From Streptomyces bauhiniae (GTDB lineage: Bacteria > Actinomycetota > Actinomycetes > Streptomycetales > Streptomycetaceae), in contig NZ_SRRT01000007.1 in NCBI RefSeq assembly GCF_004784475.1, positions 62,001 to 126,000 of the forward strand: DNA of 64,000 nucleotides, read 5' to 3'. Position 1 is the stretch's first letter. Each line of letters begins with the position of its first letter. The translations under genes and the position numbers were made by a program. This document shows positions 9,106 to 17,550 of the stretch, in pieces. The notes beneath the pieces were generated by a model, which was given only the letters and a program-made list of their open reading frames with translations, ran no database searches and had not been told where the DNA came from.

Positions 9106-9777
9106 TCAGTGGCCCGGCCAGCCGTCCAGTCGGCGGTGCAGGGTGACGTCCGGCCGCTCGGTGCCCTTGGGCGCCTTGGCCACGGCCGCCTGGAGGACGC
9201 CGTTCACCTCGCCCGCGAGGGCGTCCACCCGCTGCTGCAGCTCGGTGGCGGGCAGCGTGGACCGGGTCAGCGCGTCCAGCCTGCGGTGGATGTCGGCAAG
9301 CCGGCGCCGGGCCCCGGCGTCCAGGGTGAGCCGGTGCGGCGTCGAGACGACGAACTGGTAGGCGCCGGCCAGCGTCTGGCAGCCGTCGCAGTACTTGTTG
9401 GCCGCGTCGCTGACGTTGACCGCCTTCAGGTGGTGCGCGTCCCCGGCGACCGTGACGATCTGGAAGGACAGCGCGACCGAGCGGCAGTGGTCGTCCACCG
9501 AGCAGCCCATGGAGACGGCGCGCGCCTGGTTGCGTACGGAGGTCGCGTCGACCTTGCCGAACTGGCGGATGGTGAAGGAGTCGCGGGCCTGGGTGTGGTG
9601 GAGCCGGTTGGCGTTCGTGAACACGCTGTCCGACACCACGGCGGCCGACCGCGCGGGCCCGGTCGCGGCGTGCGCCGGGACGGCGGTGGCCACGCCCGCC
9701 GCACCGGCGGCGAGAAGGACGGTACGGACGGCCCGCCCGTTGAACGGACTGCTGCGTGGTTTCCGGTGGCTGCTCAT
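9106..9777 (-). CDS. Secreted protein of unknown function, last gene of the peptide/M50 operon
   Basis: 223 residues with a clear Sec signal peptide: basic N-terminus, hydrophobic core (TVLLAAGAAGVATAV), likely cleavage after AHA near residue 37. The mature part has four cysteines in two close pairs (MGCSVDDHC and YCDGCQ), suggesting disulfides or metal binding outside the cell. A helical C-terminal third follows (RRRLADIHRRLDALTRS). The ATG has GGGAGAGAA upstream. It lies 56 bp after the M50 peptidase gene on the same strand and shares its terminator, so it is probably a functional partner of the peptidase or peptides. No known family recognised. Confidence 0.75.
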   Translation of the reverse strand: MSSHRKPRSSPFNGRAVRTVLLAAGAAGVATAVPAHAATGPARSAAVVSDSVFTNANRLHHTQARDSFTIRQFGKVDATSVRNQARAVSMGCSVDDHCRSVALSFQIVTVAGDAHHLKAVNVSDAANKYCDGCQTLAGAYQFVVSTPHRLTLDAGARRRLADIHRRLDALTRSTLPATELQQRVDALAGEVNGVLQAAVAKAPKGTERPDVTLHRRLDGWPGH

Positions 9778-9833
9778 GGGTTCTCTCCCGAGGAATGAAT
9801 GAAGGACGTGCTGATGAGGGGCCGCGACGGGGA

Positions 9834-11774
9834 TCAGGACGTGGACACCGGGGCCGGTGAATCGGTGGTCGGCGGCGTCGAGGGCTCGGGGGTCGGCGTC
9901 GGGGCCGCGCTCTCCGACGGGACCGACGACGTCTCCGTGACCGGGGGCGGCGACTGCTGCGGGGGCGGATCGCCCCCCGTGGCCGGGCCGCTGCTGCTCT
10001 CGCTCTGCCGGGGCCCGTCCTCACCGCGCGTCGGCTTGTCCGGTGCCGTCGACGCGGCGGCCGACGGCTGCGGCGCGGAGGCGGAGGCATCCGCCGAGGC
10101 CCCGGCGCTCGGGTCCCCCGGCTTGCCCTCGGCCGGTGCTCCCGGCGAGACCGAGGGCTCACCGGAGGCGGCGCCCGGCCCGCCGGAGGTGCCCTCCGGA
10201 CCGGCGCCCGGTGTCGAGGCGTCCGGGGACGGCGGTGGTGTGGTGGGCACCCCCGGCTGGAGGATCGGCGCGATGGGCGGCTTCTTCGGCAACGGCTGCG
10301 GGGTCACCCCGGACGACCAGGCGTACGCGAGCCCGCCGAGCCCGGCGAGCAGCACCCCGCACAGCGCGACACGCAGCGTCGGCCGGCCGGCCGTGGAGCG
10401 CTTGGCCAGCCGGAACAGCCGGCCGCCGATCTTCACCGAGAGATAGAGGACACCGGCCATCGGGAACAGCAGCATCAGCGTGCCGAGCACCCCGACCAGG
10501 CCGGACAGCACGTCCCCCGACGCGAACGCCGACCCCGTGCCGGTGACCTGCTCGGTGAGCGAGCGGATCATCGTGCTGATGATCCGGGGCAGGTTCCACA
10601 GCCCGTAGCCCAGCTCGCCGATGATCAGCGGCACCATGGTCAGCACCCAGGTGGCGACGATGGTGCGCGCGGACTTCTTCAGCCCCGCGACCTCCTGGCG
10701 GGCCGACTGCCCCCGCTTCCCCGGCACCAGGGAGAGCAGGATCGGCTTGATCTTGCCGTACAGGTCCGGGACGCCCGCGAGGTCGCCCAGGATGTAGTAG
10801 CCGTCCAGGCGGACGGCGGGCATGAGCTGTTCCAGGATCTCGAAGTGGCCGAGGTAGACCGCGGCCAGGAAGAACTGCTCCCCGGTGGCGAAGTAGGCGC
10901 CGGCCATGGCCAGCATGAAGACGACGTTGAAGTACACCCCGCCGAAGTCGGTGCGGATGCGCCCGGCCTTGCCGATCCGGTAGACGTCGGTGACGTCGGT
11001 GTACATCGACGGCCAGATGAGGAAGAGCCCGCAGCCGATGCAGCCGGGTCTCGCTCCGCCGTACCGGCACGCGGAGGCGTGGCCGAACTCGTGGAAGACG
11101 AGCGAGGCCACGGTGAGCACGAAGACCAGCAGGATGAGCACCGGCTGGTCCAGCACCTCCAGCACCGGCTCGATCGCGCCGAAGAAGCCGAACAGCCAGA
11201 CGTCCAGGACGACGGCCGCCAGCAGCACCGCCGCGACCACCGCCGGTCGGTGCAGCCAGGCGAACGACTTGGCGATCCGGGCGGTGCGCCGCTCGTCGAA
11301 GATGACCCGGTGGCCCTTGAGGGCGAGCAGCAGGTCGGAGCGCGGGGCGTCGACCTCGTCGCTCTCCTGACCCTCCGGGACCGTCACGCCCAGCGGGTCG
11401 AGCTTGTTCTCCACGAGGTAGCGGATGTTCTCCCCGCTGACCTCGCGGCCGAAGCGGGCGCTGACCCGGTGGGCGATCGTGTCGTCGTCGCGGACCCCGT
11501 CGACGGACGACGCCACCAGGTACAGCAGGCGTGAGAGCTGCACGACCTGCCCGTCCCCCCGACGGGCGATGTACTTGGGCTCGGTGAAGCCCGAGCCCTG
11601 GTACTCACCGTGCAGCCGCAGCCCCGCGCTCAGCCGCGGAACGGGCCGGACCGGCACCCCGGCGACCGGCAGGCTGCCGGTCGCCACCTGCTCGTACGTC
11701 ACCGGCCAGCCACCGGGTCCGGGCAGCGGTCCGGTGTCGTACAGCGTGGTCGTGCCGTTCCCCAGCACCGTCAT
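9834..11774 (-). CDS. M50-family membrane zinc metalloprotease with PqqD-like N-terminal domain
   Basis: 646 residues. Residues about 60-140 resemble a PqqD-like winged fold (KYIARRGDGQVVQLSRLLYL, then IRYLVENKLDPLGV), the fold that binds leader peptides in RiPP pathways. A multi-helix membrane domain follows, with the zinc site HEFGH at 228-232 and the third-ligand motif RLDGYYILGD. WPSMYTDVTDVYR is typical of the bacterial 'putative peptide zinc metalloprotease' branch. The last ~115 residues are a Pro/Ser/Thr-rich tail, probably outside the membrane. The ATG at 11774 has GGGGAGA upstream; upstream in-frame starts lack a site. It lies 125 bp after twin peptide genes, so processing or exporting those peptides is the natural inference. 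Confidence 0.87.
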   Translation of the reverse strand: MTVLGNGTTTLYDTGPLPGPGGWPVTYEQVATGSLPVAGVPVRPVPRLSAGLRLHGEYQGSGFTEPKYIARRGDGQVVQLSRLLYLVASSVDGVRDDDTIAHRVSARFGREVSGENIRYLVENKLDPLGVTVPEGQESDEVDAPRSDLLLALKGHRVIFDERRTARIAKSFAWLHRPAVVAAVLLAAVVLDVWLFGFFGAIEPVLEVLDQPVLILLVFVLTVASLVFHEFGHASACRYGGARPGCIGCGLFLIWPSMYTDVTDVYRIGKAGRIRTDFGGVYFNVVFMLAMAGAYFATGEQFFLAAVYLGHFEILEQLMPAVRLDGYYILGDLAGVPDLYGKIKPILLSLVPGKRGQSARQEVAGLKKSARTIVATWVLTMVPLIIGELGYGLWNLPRIISTMIRSLTEQVTGTGSAFASGDVLSGLVGVLGTLMLLFPMAGVLYLSVKIGGRLFRLAKRSTAGRPTLRVALCGVLLAGLGGLAYAWSSGVTPQPLPKKPPIAPILQPGVPTTPPPSPDASTPGAGPEGTSGGPGAASGEPSVSPGAPAEGKPGDPSAGASADASASAPQPSAAASTAPDKPTRGEDGPRQSESSSGPATGGDPPPQQSPPPVTETSSVPSESAAPTPTPEPSTPPTTDSPAPVSTS

Positions 11775-11899
11775 CCGTGGTCTCCCCCCACCTTGACGCC
11801 ACATCGATGCCGCCGCGCTTCCCCCGGCATGGCCGCGGGGGCGGACCGCCCCGCACTCGGGCGCGGTCCGCCCCCGTGACCGCCGTCGCGGCGGTGGTG

Positions 11900-12118
11900 C
11901 TACTGCTTGACGCTGATCGTCTGCCCGGCCTGCGACTGGGCGTCCGACCACAGCGAGTGGTCGTTGAGCGCGGCGGACTGGTTGGCGGCTTCGATGTTGG
12001 CCACGTGCTTGGTGACGTTGACCGTCTTGTTGAAGCTGAACTTCAGCTTGCCCAGGGCCTCGCGGCCCGGCAGCAGCTCGGCGGACTCGGCGTCCAGGTC
12101 GCGCATGTCCATGCTCAT
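11900..12118 (-). CDS. Candidate precursor peptide 1 (RiPP-like), 72 aa
   Basis: Small acidic-to-neutral peptide with no signal sequence. Residues 10-55 match peptide 2 at 45 of 46 positions, including ESAELLPGREALGKLKFSF and NVTKHVANIEAANQSAALN. The last 17 residues vary (LWSDAQSQAGQTISVKQ) but share the W-S and ISV.Q framework. A conserved front with a variable C-terminal tail is the leader/core pattern of ribosomally made, modified peptides. ATG at 12118 has GAGGGGAA upstream. It is followed by the M50 peptidase gene. No modifying enzyme other than the peptidase is adjacent, so assignment to a RiPP is inference. Confidence 0.75.
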   Translation of the reverse strand: MSMDMRDLDAESAELLPGREALGKLKFSFNKTVNVTKHVANIEAANQSAALNDHSLWSDAQSQAGQTISVKQ

Positions 12119-12183
12119 GATGGTGTTCCCCTCTTACCGTGCTTGGCGTGCTGTGCTTGCCGGCGGTTTCCCGACGGTCCGGA

Positions 12184-12399
12184 CTACTGGGTGACGCTGA
12201 TTGCCTGCGAGGCGCCGGAGCCGGCGACGGACCACGCCGAGTGGTCGTTGAGCGCGGCCGACTGGTTGGCCGCCTCGATGTTGGCGACGTGCTTGGTGAC
12301 GTTCACCGTCTTGCCGAAGCTGAACTTCAGCTTGCCGAGGGCCTCGCGGCCGGGCAGCAGTTCGGCGGACTCGGCCTCGAGCTCGTGGGCGTCCATCAT
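12184..12399 (-). CDS. Candidate precursor peptide 2 (RiPP-like), 71 aa
   Basis: Paralogue of the next gene in tandem, 65 bp away. Its tail is AWSVAGSGASQAISVTQ. The two genes differ at many third codon positions while the first ~55 residues stay the same, so the protein, not just the DNA, is being conserved. ATG at 12399 is preceded by GAGGGGGAA; the ATG at 12396 is also possible. It is the first gene of the operon running through the M50 peptidase to the secreted protein, and its promoter side contains the TGTCCAA palindromes shared with the divergent XRE gene. Confidence 0.75.
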   Translation of the reverse strand: MMDAHELEAESAELLPGREALGKLKFSFGKTVNVTKHVANIEAANQSAALNDHSAWSVAGSGASQAISVTQ

Positions 12400-12462
12400 G
12401 GTGATTCCCCCTCGGGAAATGGGCATTTCCGGTCGGACCGAGTCAGGTTCCCCCCGGACTCT

Positions 12463-12502
12463 GTCCAACTTAGTCGGACGAGCTGTCCAACGAGATTGGA
12501 CA
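12463..12502. promoter_or_regulatory. Pair of TGTCCAA-type palindromes in a divergent promoter
   Basis: TGTCCAACGAGATTGGACA (12484-12502) is a perfect 7-bp inverted repeat with 5-nt spacer. Just upstream, GTCCaacttagtcGGAC (12463-12479) repeats the half site in a looser palindrome. A GTCGGACCGAGTC motif lies at 12432-12444. They sit between the peptide operon and the XRE regulator gene and are likely operators, perhaps for that regulator. Confidence 0.55.
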
Positions 12503-12638
12503 CTAGGCCCTCGCGGCGGCTGCCCGCAACCCTTTTGGGTCATCACTCTTTCGGCGGGTCGGCTACTCGCCCGTAGACTCCCTCCCGACAGGGACGTGCG
12601 GCCGAGCGGCGAGCAGGACGAGCAGGAAGTGACCAACG

Positions 12639-13046
12639 GTGGCCAACGCACTGCAGCAGTTGATCCGCGAGCGCCTGGACCGCGAGGGCTGGTCCTACGG
12701 CGAAGTGGCACGTCGCGGCGGCGTCCCCCGCTCCACCGTCCACCATCTGGCCACCACCGAGCGCGTGGTGCGCATGCCCCAGGCCGGCACGCTGGAGGGC
12801 CTGGCCAAGGGGCTCGAACTCCCGCTGGACACCGTCCGCCGGGCGGCCGCCGAGGCGTGCGGCATCCATGTGTACGGCAGTCCGGCCGGTGAGGACTCCG
12901 CACCGGCCGCGCCCCGCTCCGGTGACCCCGAGGTGGATCTGCTGATCGCCAGCGTGCAGCGGCTGTCGTCCGACGACCGCAGACACGTCACCGCGCTGGT
13001 GGAGTCCCTGCTCGGCCGCGCGGCGAAGCCGGAGCAGCGGGACTGA
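12639..13046 (+). CDS. XRE-family helix-turn-helix regulator
   Basis: 135 residues with an N-terminal Cro/CI-type helix-turn-helix (about 18-45; SYGEVARRGGVPRSTVHHLA) and a conserved following helix (TLEGLAKGLELPLDTVRRAA). A short linker and a helical C-terminal segment (DLLIASVQRLSSDDRRHVTAL) follow, possibly for dimerisation. The GTG start has AGGAAG 9 nt upstream. It is divergent from the twin-peptide operon with palindromes between them, which makes it the likely regulator of that operon, of itself, or both. Confidence 0.85.
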   Translation: MANALQQLIRERLDREGWSYGEVARRGGVPRSTVHHLATTERVVRMPQAGTLEGLAKGLELPLDTVRRAAAEACGIHVYGSPAGEDSAPAAPRSGDPEVDLLIASVQRLSSDDRRHVTALVESLLGRAAKPEQRD

Positions 13047-13218
13047 GCCGGCTCACCGGGGCGCGTCGCGGAGTGTCCGGGCGGCGCCCTCACCCGGCCG
13101 CGCTTCCGTCAACCCGGAAAAAGAAAGCAAGTCCACCCGAACGGGCCGAGATCCCCCGCTAGTCTCTCGTCCTGCCCGAGGAGCGAGAGCCGCACGACCA
13201 CGGGCCCTTGGGGGGAAC

Positions 13219-13479
13219 GTGTTGTTGGTGCATGGCGGCCCGGCCACCGCGGTGGTCCGGGGCCCGGACGGCGAGTCCGTCGTCCTCCTGTCCGGCGAAC
13301 TCCCCGAGGTCCTCACCGACCAGGCGGTCCACGAACTCCTCGACCTCGCCGCGGCCATCCTGGACACCCCCGAACTGACCCTCTTCCGCACCTGCCTGAC
13401 CACCCTCCGCACGAACGGCATGCGAGCGGGCCGCAGCATCGAGGTCGACGGCGCGGTACTGACGGTCTACGAGGGCTGA
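13219..13479 (+). CDS. Small conserved hypothetical protein
   Basis: 86 residues, no signal peptide, with alternating beta-like and helical segments (ATAVVRGPDGESVVLLSGEL; AVHELLDLAAAILDTPEL). GTG start with GGGGGAA a few bases upstream. It is followed by the bldA region and probably monocistronic. No family recognised; codon bias and ribosome site support a real gene. Confidence 0.6.
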   Translation: MLLVHGGPATAVVRGPDGESVVLLSGELPEVLTDQAVHELLDLAAAILDTPELTLFRTCLTTLRTNGMRAGRSIEVDGAVLTVYEG

Positions 13480-13718
13480 GCGTGGCTCCGCCGGCCGGCA
13501 CAGGGGAATCGCGCGCGGAGGCGACACGACGCCGTCGGCCCCGCACCGCCTCCGCATTACCGCCGGCCTGCCCGCAGGCGTCCGGCAGCAAGGGACACCA
13601 GAGACCGAGCGCAGGCGATGCGGCCGAGGCGGGCCTGCCCCACGGGACGGGCGGTGCGGAAGGTGTTCGAGCGGTGCGTGCGCCGGCCTTCTTCGGCCAA
13701 GCCCCCTGCAAGGGAATG
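13480..13718. other. Intergenic region 3' of bldA
   Basis: Open frames here lack ribosome sites and recognisable products. A small GGCC-TTCTTC-GGCC hairpin (about 13685-13698) may end bldA transcription, which runs leftwards. Confidence 0.4.
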
Positions 13719-13802
13719 TGCCCGGAGCCGGACTCGAACCGGCACGCCCGCGAAGGGGCAGCGAGGTTTAAGCTCGCCGTGTCTGCATTCCACCATCCGG
13801 GC
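13719..13802 (-). tRNA. bldA: tRNA-Leu(UAA), bldA
   Basis: An 84-nt tRNA with a long variable arm. Acceptor arm GCCCGGA pairs with TCCGGGC plus discriminator A. The anticodon arm GCGAG-CTTAAAC-CTCGC gives anticodon UAA, which reads UUA. The T arm GGTTCGAGTC is intact; CCA is not encoded. In Streptomyces the tRNA reading UUA is bldA, a developmental switch because TTA codons are confined to a few genes for aerial growth and secondary metabolism. By eye I found no in-frame TTA codon in the genes of this window. TAGGCT at about 13831-13836 (minus strand) is a possible -10 box. Confidence 0.95.
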
Positions 13803-14191
13803 AGGCCGTGGGCTCCGCATTCGAGATCCAGAGCCTATCGGGAGGGCTCACTCGGACAGCGGAAAGAACGGACCGACGTTGTCTTATTTTATTGATGTCT
13901 GAGGGTGCATCAGACCACGGAACGAGCCATCCGCACTTGCCAACAGCCTGCCGGGACACCCCCGCACCCGTACGCGGAATGACGGAATTTCACCTACCGA
14001 ACAAGGGCGGTCCCCCTGTTCCTGGTGGTACGCCCCCTCAGGGTCGGCCGTCCTCCCCAGGTATGACACGGAGCGGCGCCGTCCGACCGAGGTCGCGGTA
14101 GGGAACGGGAACAGCGGCTGACCGAATGGCCACCGGGAGCGGGGACCATGGGAACAGACCCCCGAGACCCGTCCGACAGGAGCACCACCCC
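13803..14191. other. Intergenic region between bldA and an ABC transporter
   Basis: Holds the leftward bldA promoter and the rightward ABC-transporter promoter. It includes an unusually A/T-rich patch (about 13876-13898, gttgtcttattttattgatg) for this genome. No coding region with a ribosome site was found. Confidence 0.5.
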
Positions 14192-14962
14192 GTGACCACC
14201 ACACCCACCACCGGCAGGACCACCGCCGTGGCCGCGCGCGCCGCGGAGCTGTCGAAGATCTACGGGCAGGGTGAGACCCGAGTGGTCGCCCTGGACCGGG
14301 TCTCCGTCGACTTCCGGCAGGCCGAGTTCACCGCGATCATGGGCCCCTCCGGCTCCGGCAAGTCCACCCTGATGCACTGCGTGGCCGGACTGGACTCCTT
14401 CTCCTCCGGCTCGGTGCGCATCGGCGAGACCGAACTGGGCTCGCTGAAGGACAAGCAGCTCACGCGGCTGCGCCGGGACAAGATCGGCTTCATCTTCCAG
14501 GCGTTCAACCTGCTCCCCACCCTGACCGCGCTGGAGAACATCACGCTGCCGATGGACATCGCGGGCCGCAAGCCCGACAAGGAGTGGCTGGACCGGGTCA
14601 TCCAGATGGTGGGCCTGTCCGGACGCCTCACGCACCGCCCCTCCCAGCTCTCCGGCGGCCAGCAGCAGCGCGTCGCCGTGGCCCGCGCCCTGGCCTCCAA
14701 GCCGGACATCATCTTCGGTGACGAGCCGACCGGAAACCTCGACTCCCGCTCCGGCGCCGAGGTGCTGGGCTTCCTGCGCAACTCGGTGCGCGAACTGGGC
14801 CAGACGGTGGTCATGGTGACCCACGACCCGGTCGCCGCCGCCTACGCGGACCGCGTCGTCTTCCTCGCCGACGGCCGGATCGTGGACGAGATCCAGGACC
14901 CGACGGCCGACTCGGTCCTCGACCTGATGAAGCGCTTCGACGCGAAGGGCCGTACGAGCTGA
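14192..14962 (+). CDS. ABC transporter ATP-binding protein, MacB/LolD type
   Basis: 256 residues. Walker A GPSGSGKS at 51-58, Q-loop FQAFNLLPT, signature LSGGQ at 153-157, Walker B IIFGDE at 173-178, and the D-loop NLDSRSG. Typical of the MacB/LolD subfamily that works with FtsX-like permeases in mechanotransmission at the cell envelope rather than classical transport. The GTG start has AGGAG 9 nt upstream. Its stop overlaps the permease start (TGATG), so the two are translationally coupled. Close paralogue of the ATPase in the second pair near 49 kb. Confidence 0.93.
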   Translation: MTTTPTTGRTTAVAARAAELSKIYGQGETRVVALDRVSVDFRQAEFTAIMGPSGSGKSTLMHCVAGLDSFSSGSVRIGETELGSLKDKQLTRLRRDKIGFIFQAFNLLPTLTALENITLPMDIAGRKPDKEWLDRVIQMVGLSGRLTHRPSQLSGGQQQRVAVARALASKPDIIFGDEPTGNLDSRSGAEVLGFLRNSVRELGQTVVMVTHDPVAAAYADRVVFLADGRIVDEIQDPTADSVLDLMKRFDAKGRTS

Positions 14963-17490
14963 TGTTCCGCACCGCGCTGCGCAACGTCCTCGCGCACAAG
15001 GCCCGGCTGATGATGACGGTGCTCGCCGTCATGCTCGGCGTCGCCTTCGTGTCCGGGACGCTGGTCTTCACCAACACCCTCTCCCGCGCCTTCGAGAACA
15101 GCTCCGCCCAGGGCTTCGACGGCGTCGACGTGGCCGTAAAGGCCAAGCACCAGGACGCCAGTGGCGACCGGGTCGGCTCCACCCCGGACCTGACCCCGGC
15201 GCTGCTCGCCAAGGCCGAGAAGGTGCCCGGCGCCGCCTCCGCCACCGGTGTGGTCAGCGGCTTCACCGCGCTGGCCGACAAGCACGGCAAGCTGGTCGGC
15301 GACGGCTGGCAGTCCATGGGCGGCAACTACTGGGGCACCAAGGACCCCCGGTACACGCTCGTCTCCGGCCACGCCCCGCACGGCAAGGGCGAGCTGCTGA
15401 TCGACTCCGAGACCGCCCGCCGCACCGGTTACGGCGTCGGGGACACCGTCCGCCTCTCGGTCGACGGCCCGGTCCTCACCCCGCGCGTGGCGGGCATCTT
15501 CACCACCGACGACGGCAACGTGGCCGCGGGCGGCAGCCTCACCCTCTTCGACACGCCCACCGCGCAGACCCTGCTCGGCAAGAAGGGCACGTACGACGAG
15601 ATCGACGTGACCGCCGCCCCCGGCACCAGCCAGAGCGCCCTGAAGTCCGCGCTGGACAAGGCCCTCCCGGCCGGCCAGGTCAGCACCACCACGGGTGAGA
15701 AGCTCGCCGCCGACCAGGCCGAGCAGATCTCCGCCTCCATGAGCGGTCTGCGCCAGGCGCTGCTGGTGTTCGCGGGCATCGCCCTGTTCGTCGGCACGTT
15801 CATCATCGCCAACACCTTCACCATGCTGGTCGCCCAGCGCACCAAGGAACTCGCCCTGCTGCGCGCCGTCGGCGCCTCGCGCGGCCAGGTCACCCGCTCG
15901 GTGCTCACCGAGGCGCTCGCGGTCGGCACGGTCGCGGGCGTCGCGGGACTCGCCGCCGGTGTCGGCATCGGCGCCGGACTGCGCGCCCTGCTGAACTCCT
16001 TCGGCGCGAGCATGCCGGACGGGCCGCTCGTCATCACGCCGGGCACGGTCGTCGCCGCGCTCGCCGTCGGCATCGTCATCACCGTGCTCGCCGCCTGGCT
16101 GCCCGGCCGCCGGGCCGCGAAGATCCCGCCGGTCGCGGCGATGAGCAGCGTGCACGCGACCGCCACCACCCGCTCGCTGGTGGTGCGCAACACCATCGGC
16201 ACCCTGTTCGCGGCGGCCGGCGCGGCCGTGGTGTTCGCGGCCACCACCATGAACACCGACAAGGGCCAGGGCGCGATGGGCCTCGGCGCGGTGCTGCTGA
16301 TCATCGGCGTGTTCGTGCTGACCCCGCTGCTGTCCCGCCCGCTGATCGCGGCGGCCGCCCCGCTGCTGCGCCTGTTCGGCGTCTCGGGCCGCCTCGCCCG
16401 GCAGAACGCGGTGCGCAACCCGCGCCGTACGGCGGCCACCGCGTCCGCGCTGATGATCGGCCTGACCCTGATCACCGGCATGACGGTGATGGCGGGCAGC
16501 CTGCAGAAGTCGATCGACAAGATGGCCGCGGCCTCGATCCGCGCGGACTACGTCGTCTCGATGGCCAACCACACCCCGCTCTCCCCCGGCGTGGCCACCA
16601 AGCTGGCCGCCACCGACGGGGTCTCCGCCTCCAGCCCGCTGCGCAACGGCGCCTCGCGCATCGGCGGCGAGACGCAGTACCTGACCGGTGTCACCGGCTC
16701 GTCCATCGGCGAGCTGACCGACCTGAAGGTGAAGCAGGGCACGTTCGACGTGTCCGGCGACCGGGTCGTGGTGGACGCCGACCGGGCCGAGGAGCACGGC
16801 TGGAAGGCCGGTTCGAAGCTCACCGCGCACTTCGAGGACGGCAAGCAGGCCACGCTGACCGTCGCCGGGGTGTACGAGGGCAACGAGATGATCCGCGGGA
16901 TCATGATCGACGACAAGACGCTCACCCCGCATCTGCGCGCCCCGGCCGACATGCAGGTCCTGGTCCGCACGGCGGACGGCGCCTCGGACGCGGCCAAGGA
17001 CCGGCTGGCCAAGGCCCTCGGCTCCAACCCGGCCATCCAGGTGCAGGACAAGCAGGACATCACCGACGGCATCGCCAAGGTCTTCACGCTGATGCTGAAC
17101 CTGGTCTACGGCCTGCTCGGCATGGCCGTGGTGGTCGCGGTGCTCGGTGTCATCAACACGCTGGCCATGTCGGTGTTCGAGCGCTCCCAGGAGATCGGGA
17201 TGCTGCGCGCGATCGGCCTGGAGCGCGGGTCGGTGAAGCGGATGGTCCGGCTGGAGTCCCTGGTGATCTCGCTGTTCGGCGGGGTGCTGGGCATCGGGCT
17301 CGGCGTGTTCTTCGGCTGGGCGGCCGGTGAGCTGCTGGGCACGAAGATGGCGACGTACGAACTGGTGCTGCCCTGGTCCCGGCTGGTGCTGTTCCTGCTG
17401 CTGGCGGCCCTGGTGGGCGTGCTGGCGGCGCTGTGGCCGGCCCGGCGCGCGGCCAAGCTGAACGTGCTCGGCGCGATCAAGGCCGAGTAG
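14962..17490 (+). CDS. FtsX-like ABC permease
   Basis: 842 residues. An N-terminal transmembrane helix (LMMTVLAVMLGVAFVSGTLVF), a large extracellular domain (about 45-255), then two FtsX modules: helices around 260-380 and, after a second extracellular domain, the C-terminal four-helix module (VYGLLGMAVVVAVLGVINTLAMSVFERSQEIGMLRAIG). The FtsX signature RTKELALLRAVGASRGQV recurs as SQEIGMLRAIGLERGSV, i.e. an internal duplication. It forms the membrane part of the complex with the coupled ATPase. The substrate is unknown. It has a paralogue near 47 kb. Confidence 0.92.
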   Translation: MFRTALRNVLAHKARLMMTVLAVMLGVAFVSGTLVFTNTLSRAFENSSAQGFDGVDVAVKAKHQDASGDRVGSTPDLTPALLAKAEKVPGAASATGVVSGFTALADKHGKLVGDGWQSMGGNYWGTKDPRYTLVSGHAPHGKGELLIDSETARRTGYGVGDTVRLSVDGPVLTPRVAGIFTTDDGNVAAGGSLTLFDTPTAQTLLGKKGTYDEIDVTAAPGTSQSALKSALDKALPAGQVSTTTGEKLAADQAEQISASMSGLRQALLVFAGIALFVGTFIIANTFTMLVAQRTKELALLRAVGASRGQVTRSVLTEALAVGTVAGVAGLAAGVGIGAGLRALLNSFGASMPDGPLVITPGTVVAALAVGIVITVLAAWLPGRRAAKIPPVAAMSSVHATATTRSLVVRNTIGTLFAAAGAAVVFAATTMNTDKGQGAMGLGAVLLIIGVFVLTPLLSRPLIAAAAPLLRLFGVSGRLARQNAVRNPRRTAATASALMIGLTLITGMTVMAGSLQKSIDKMAAASIRADYVVSMANHTPLSPGVATKLAATDGVSASSPLRNGASRIGGETQYLTGVTGSSIGELTDLKVKQGTFDVSGDRVVVDADRAEEHGWKAGSKLTAHFEDGKQATLTVAGVYEGNEMIRGIMIDDKTLTPHLRAPADMQVLVRTADGASDAAKDRLAKALGSNPAIQVQDKQDITDGIAKVFTLMLNLVYGLLGMAVVVAVLGVINTLAMSVFERSQEIGMLRAIGLERGSVKRMVRLESLVISLFGGVLGIGLGVFFGWAAGELLGTKMATYELVLPWSRLVLFLLLAALVGVLAALWPARRAAKLNVLGAIKAE

Positions 17491-17505
17491 CGCGCAGGCA
17501 CAGTC

Positions 17506-17541
17506 GTGGGGCCCCGTTCCGGGTTCGGAACGGGGCCCCAC
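17506..17541. terminator. Hairpin between convergent permease and methyltransferase genes
   Basis: A 15-bp perfect stem (17506-17520 with 17527-17541) and a 6-nt loop, positioned to end both transcripts. Confidence 0.85.
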
Positions 17542-17550
17542 TGTCGTATG

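Noticed and set aside
9834-12399. Daptide-type biosynthetic cluster
   Set aside because: Daptide loci also have an M50-type peptidase, but need an oxidoreductase, aminotransferase and methyltransferase that are absent here.
14842-17541. A 899-codon open frame on the minus strand
   Set aside because: Antisense shadow of the first ABC pair, His/Arg/Gly-rich and without a ribosome site.
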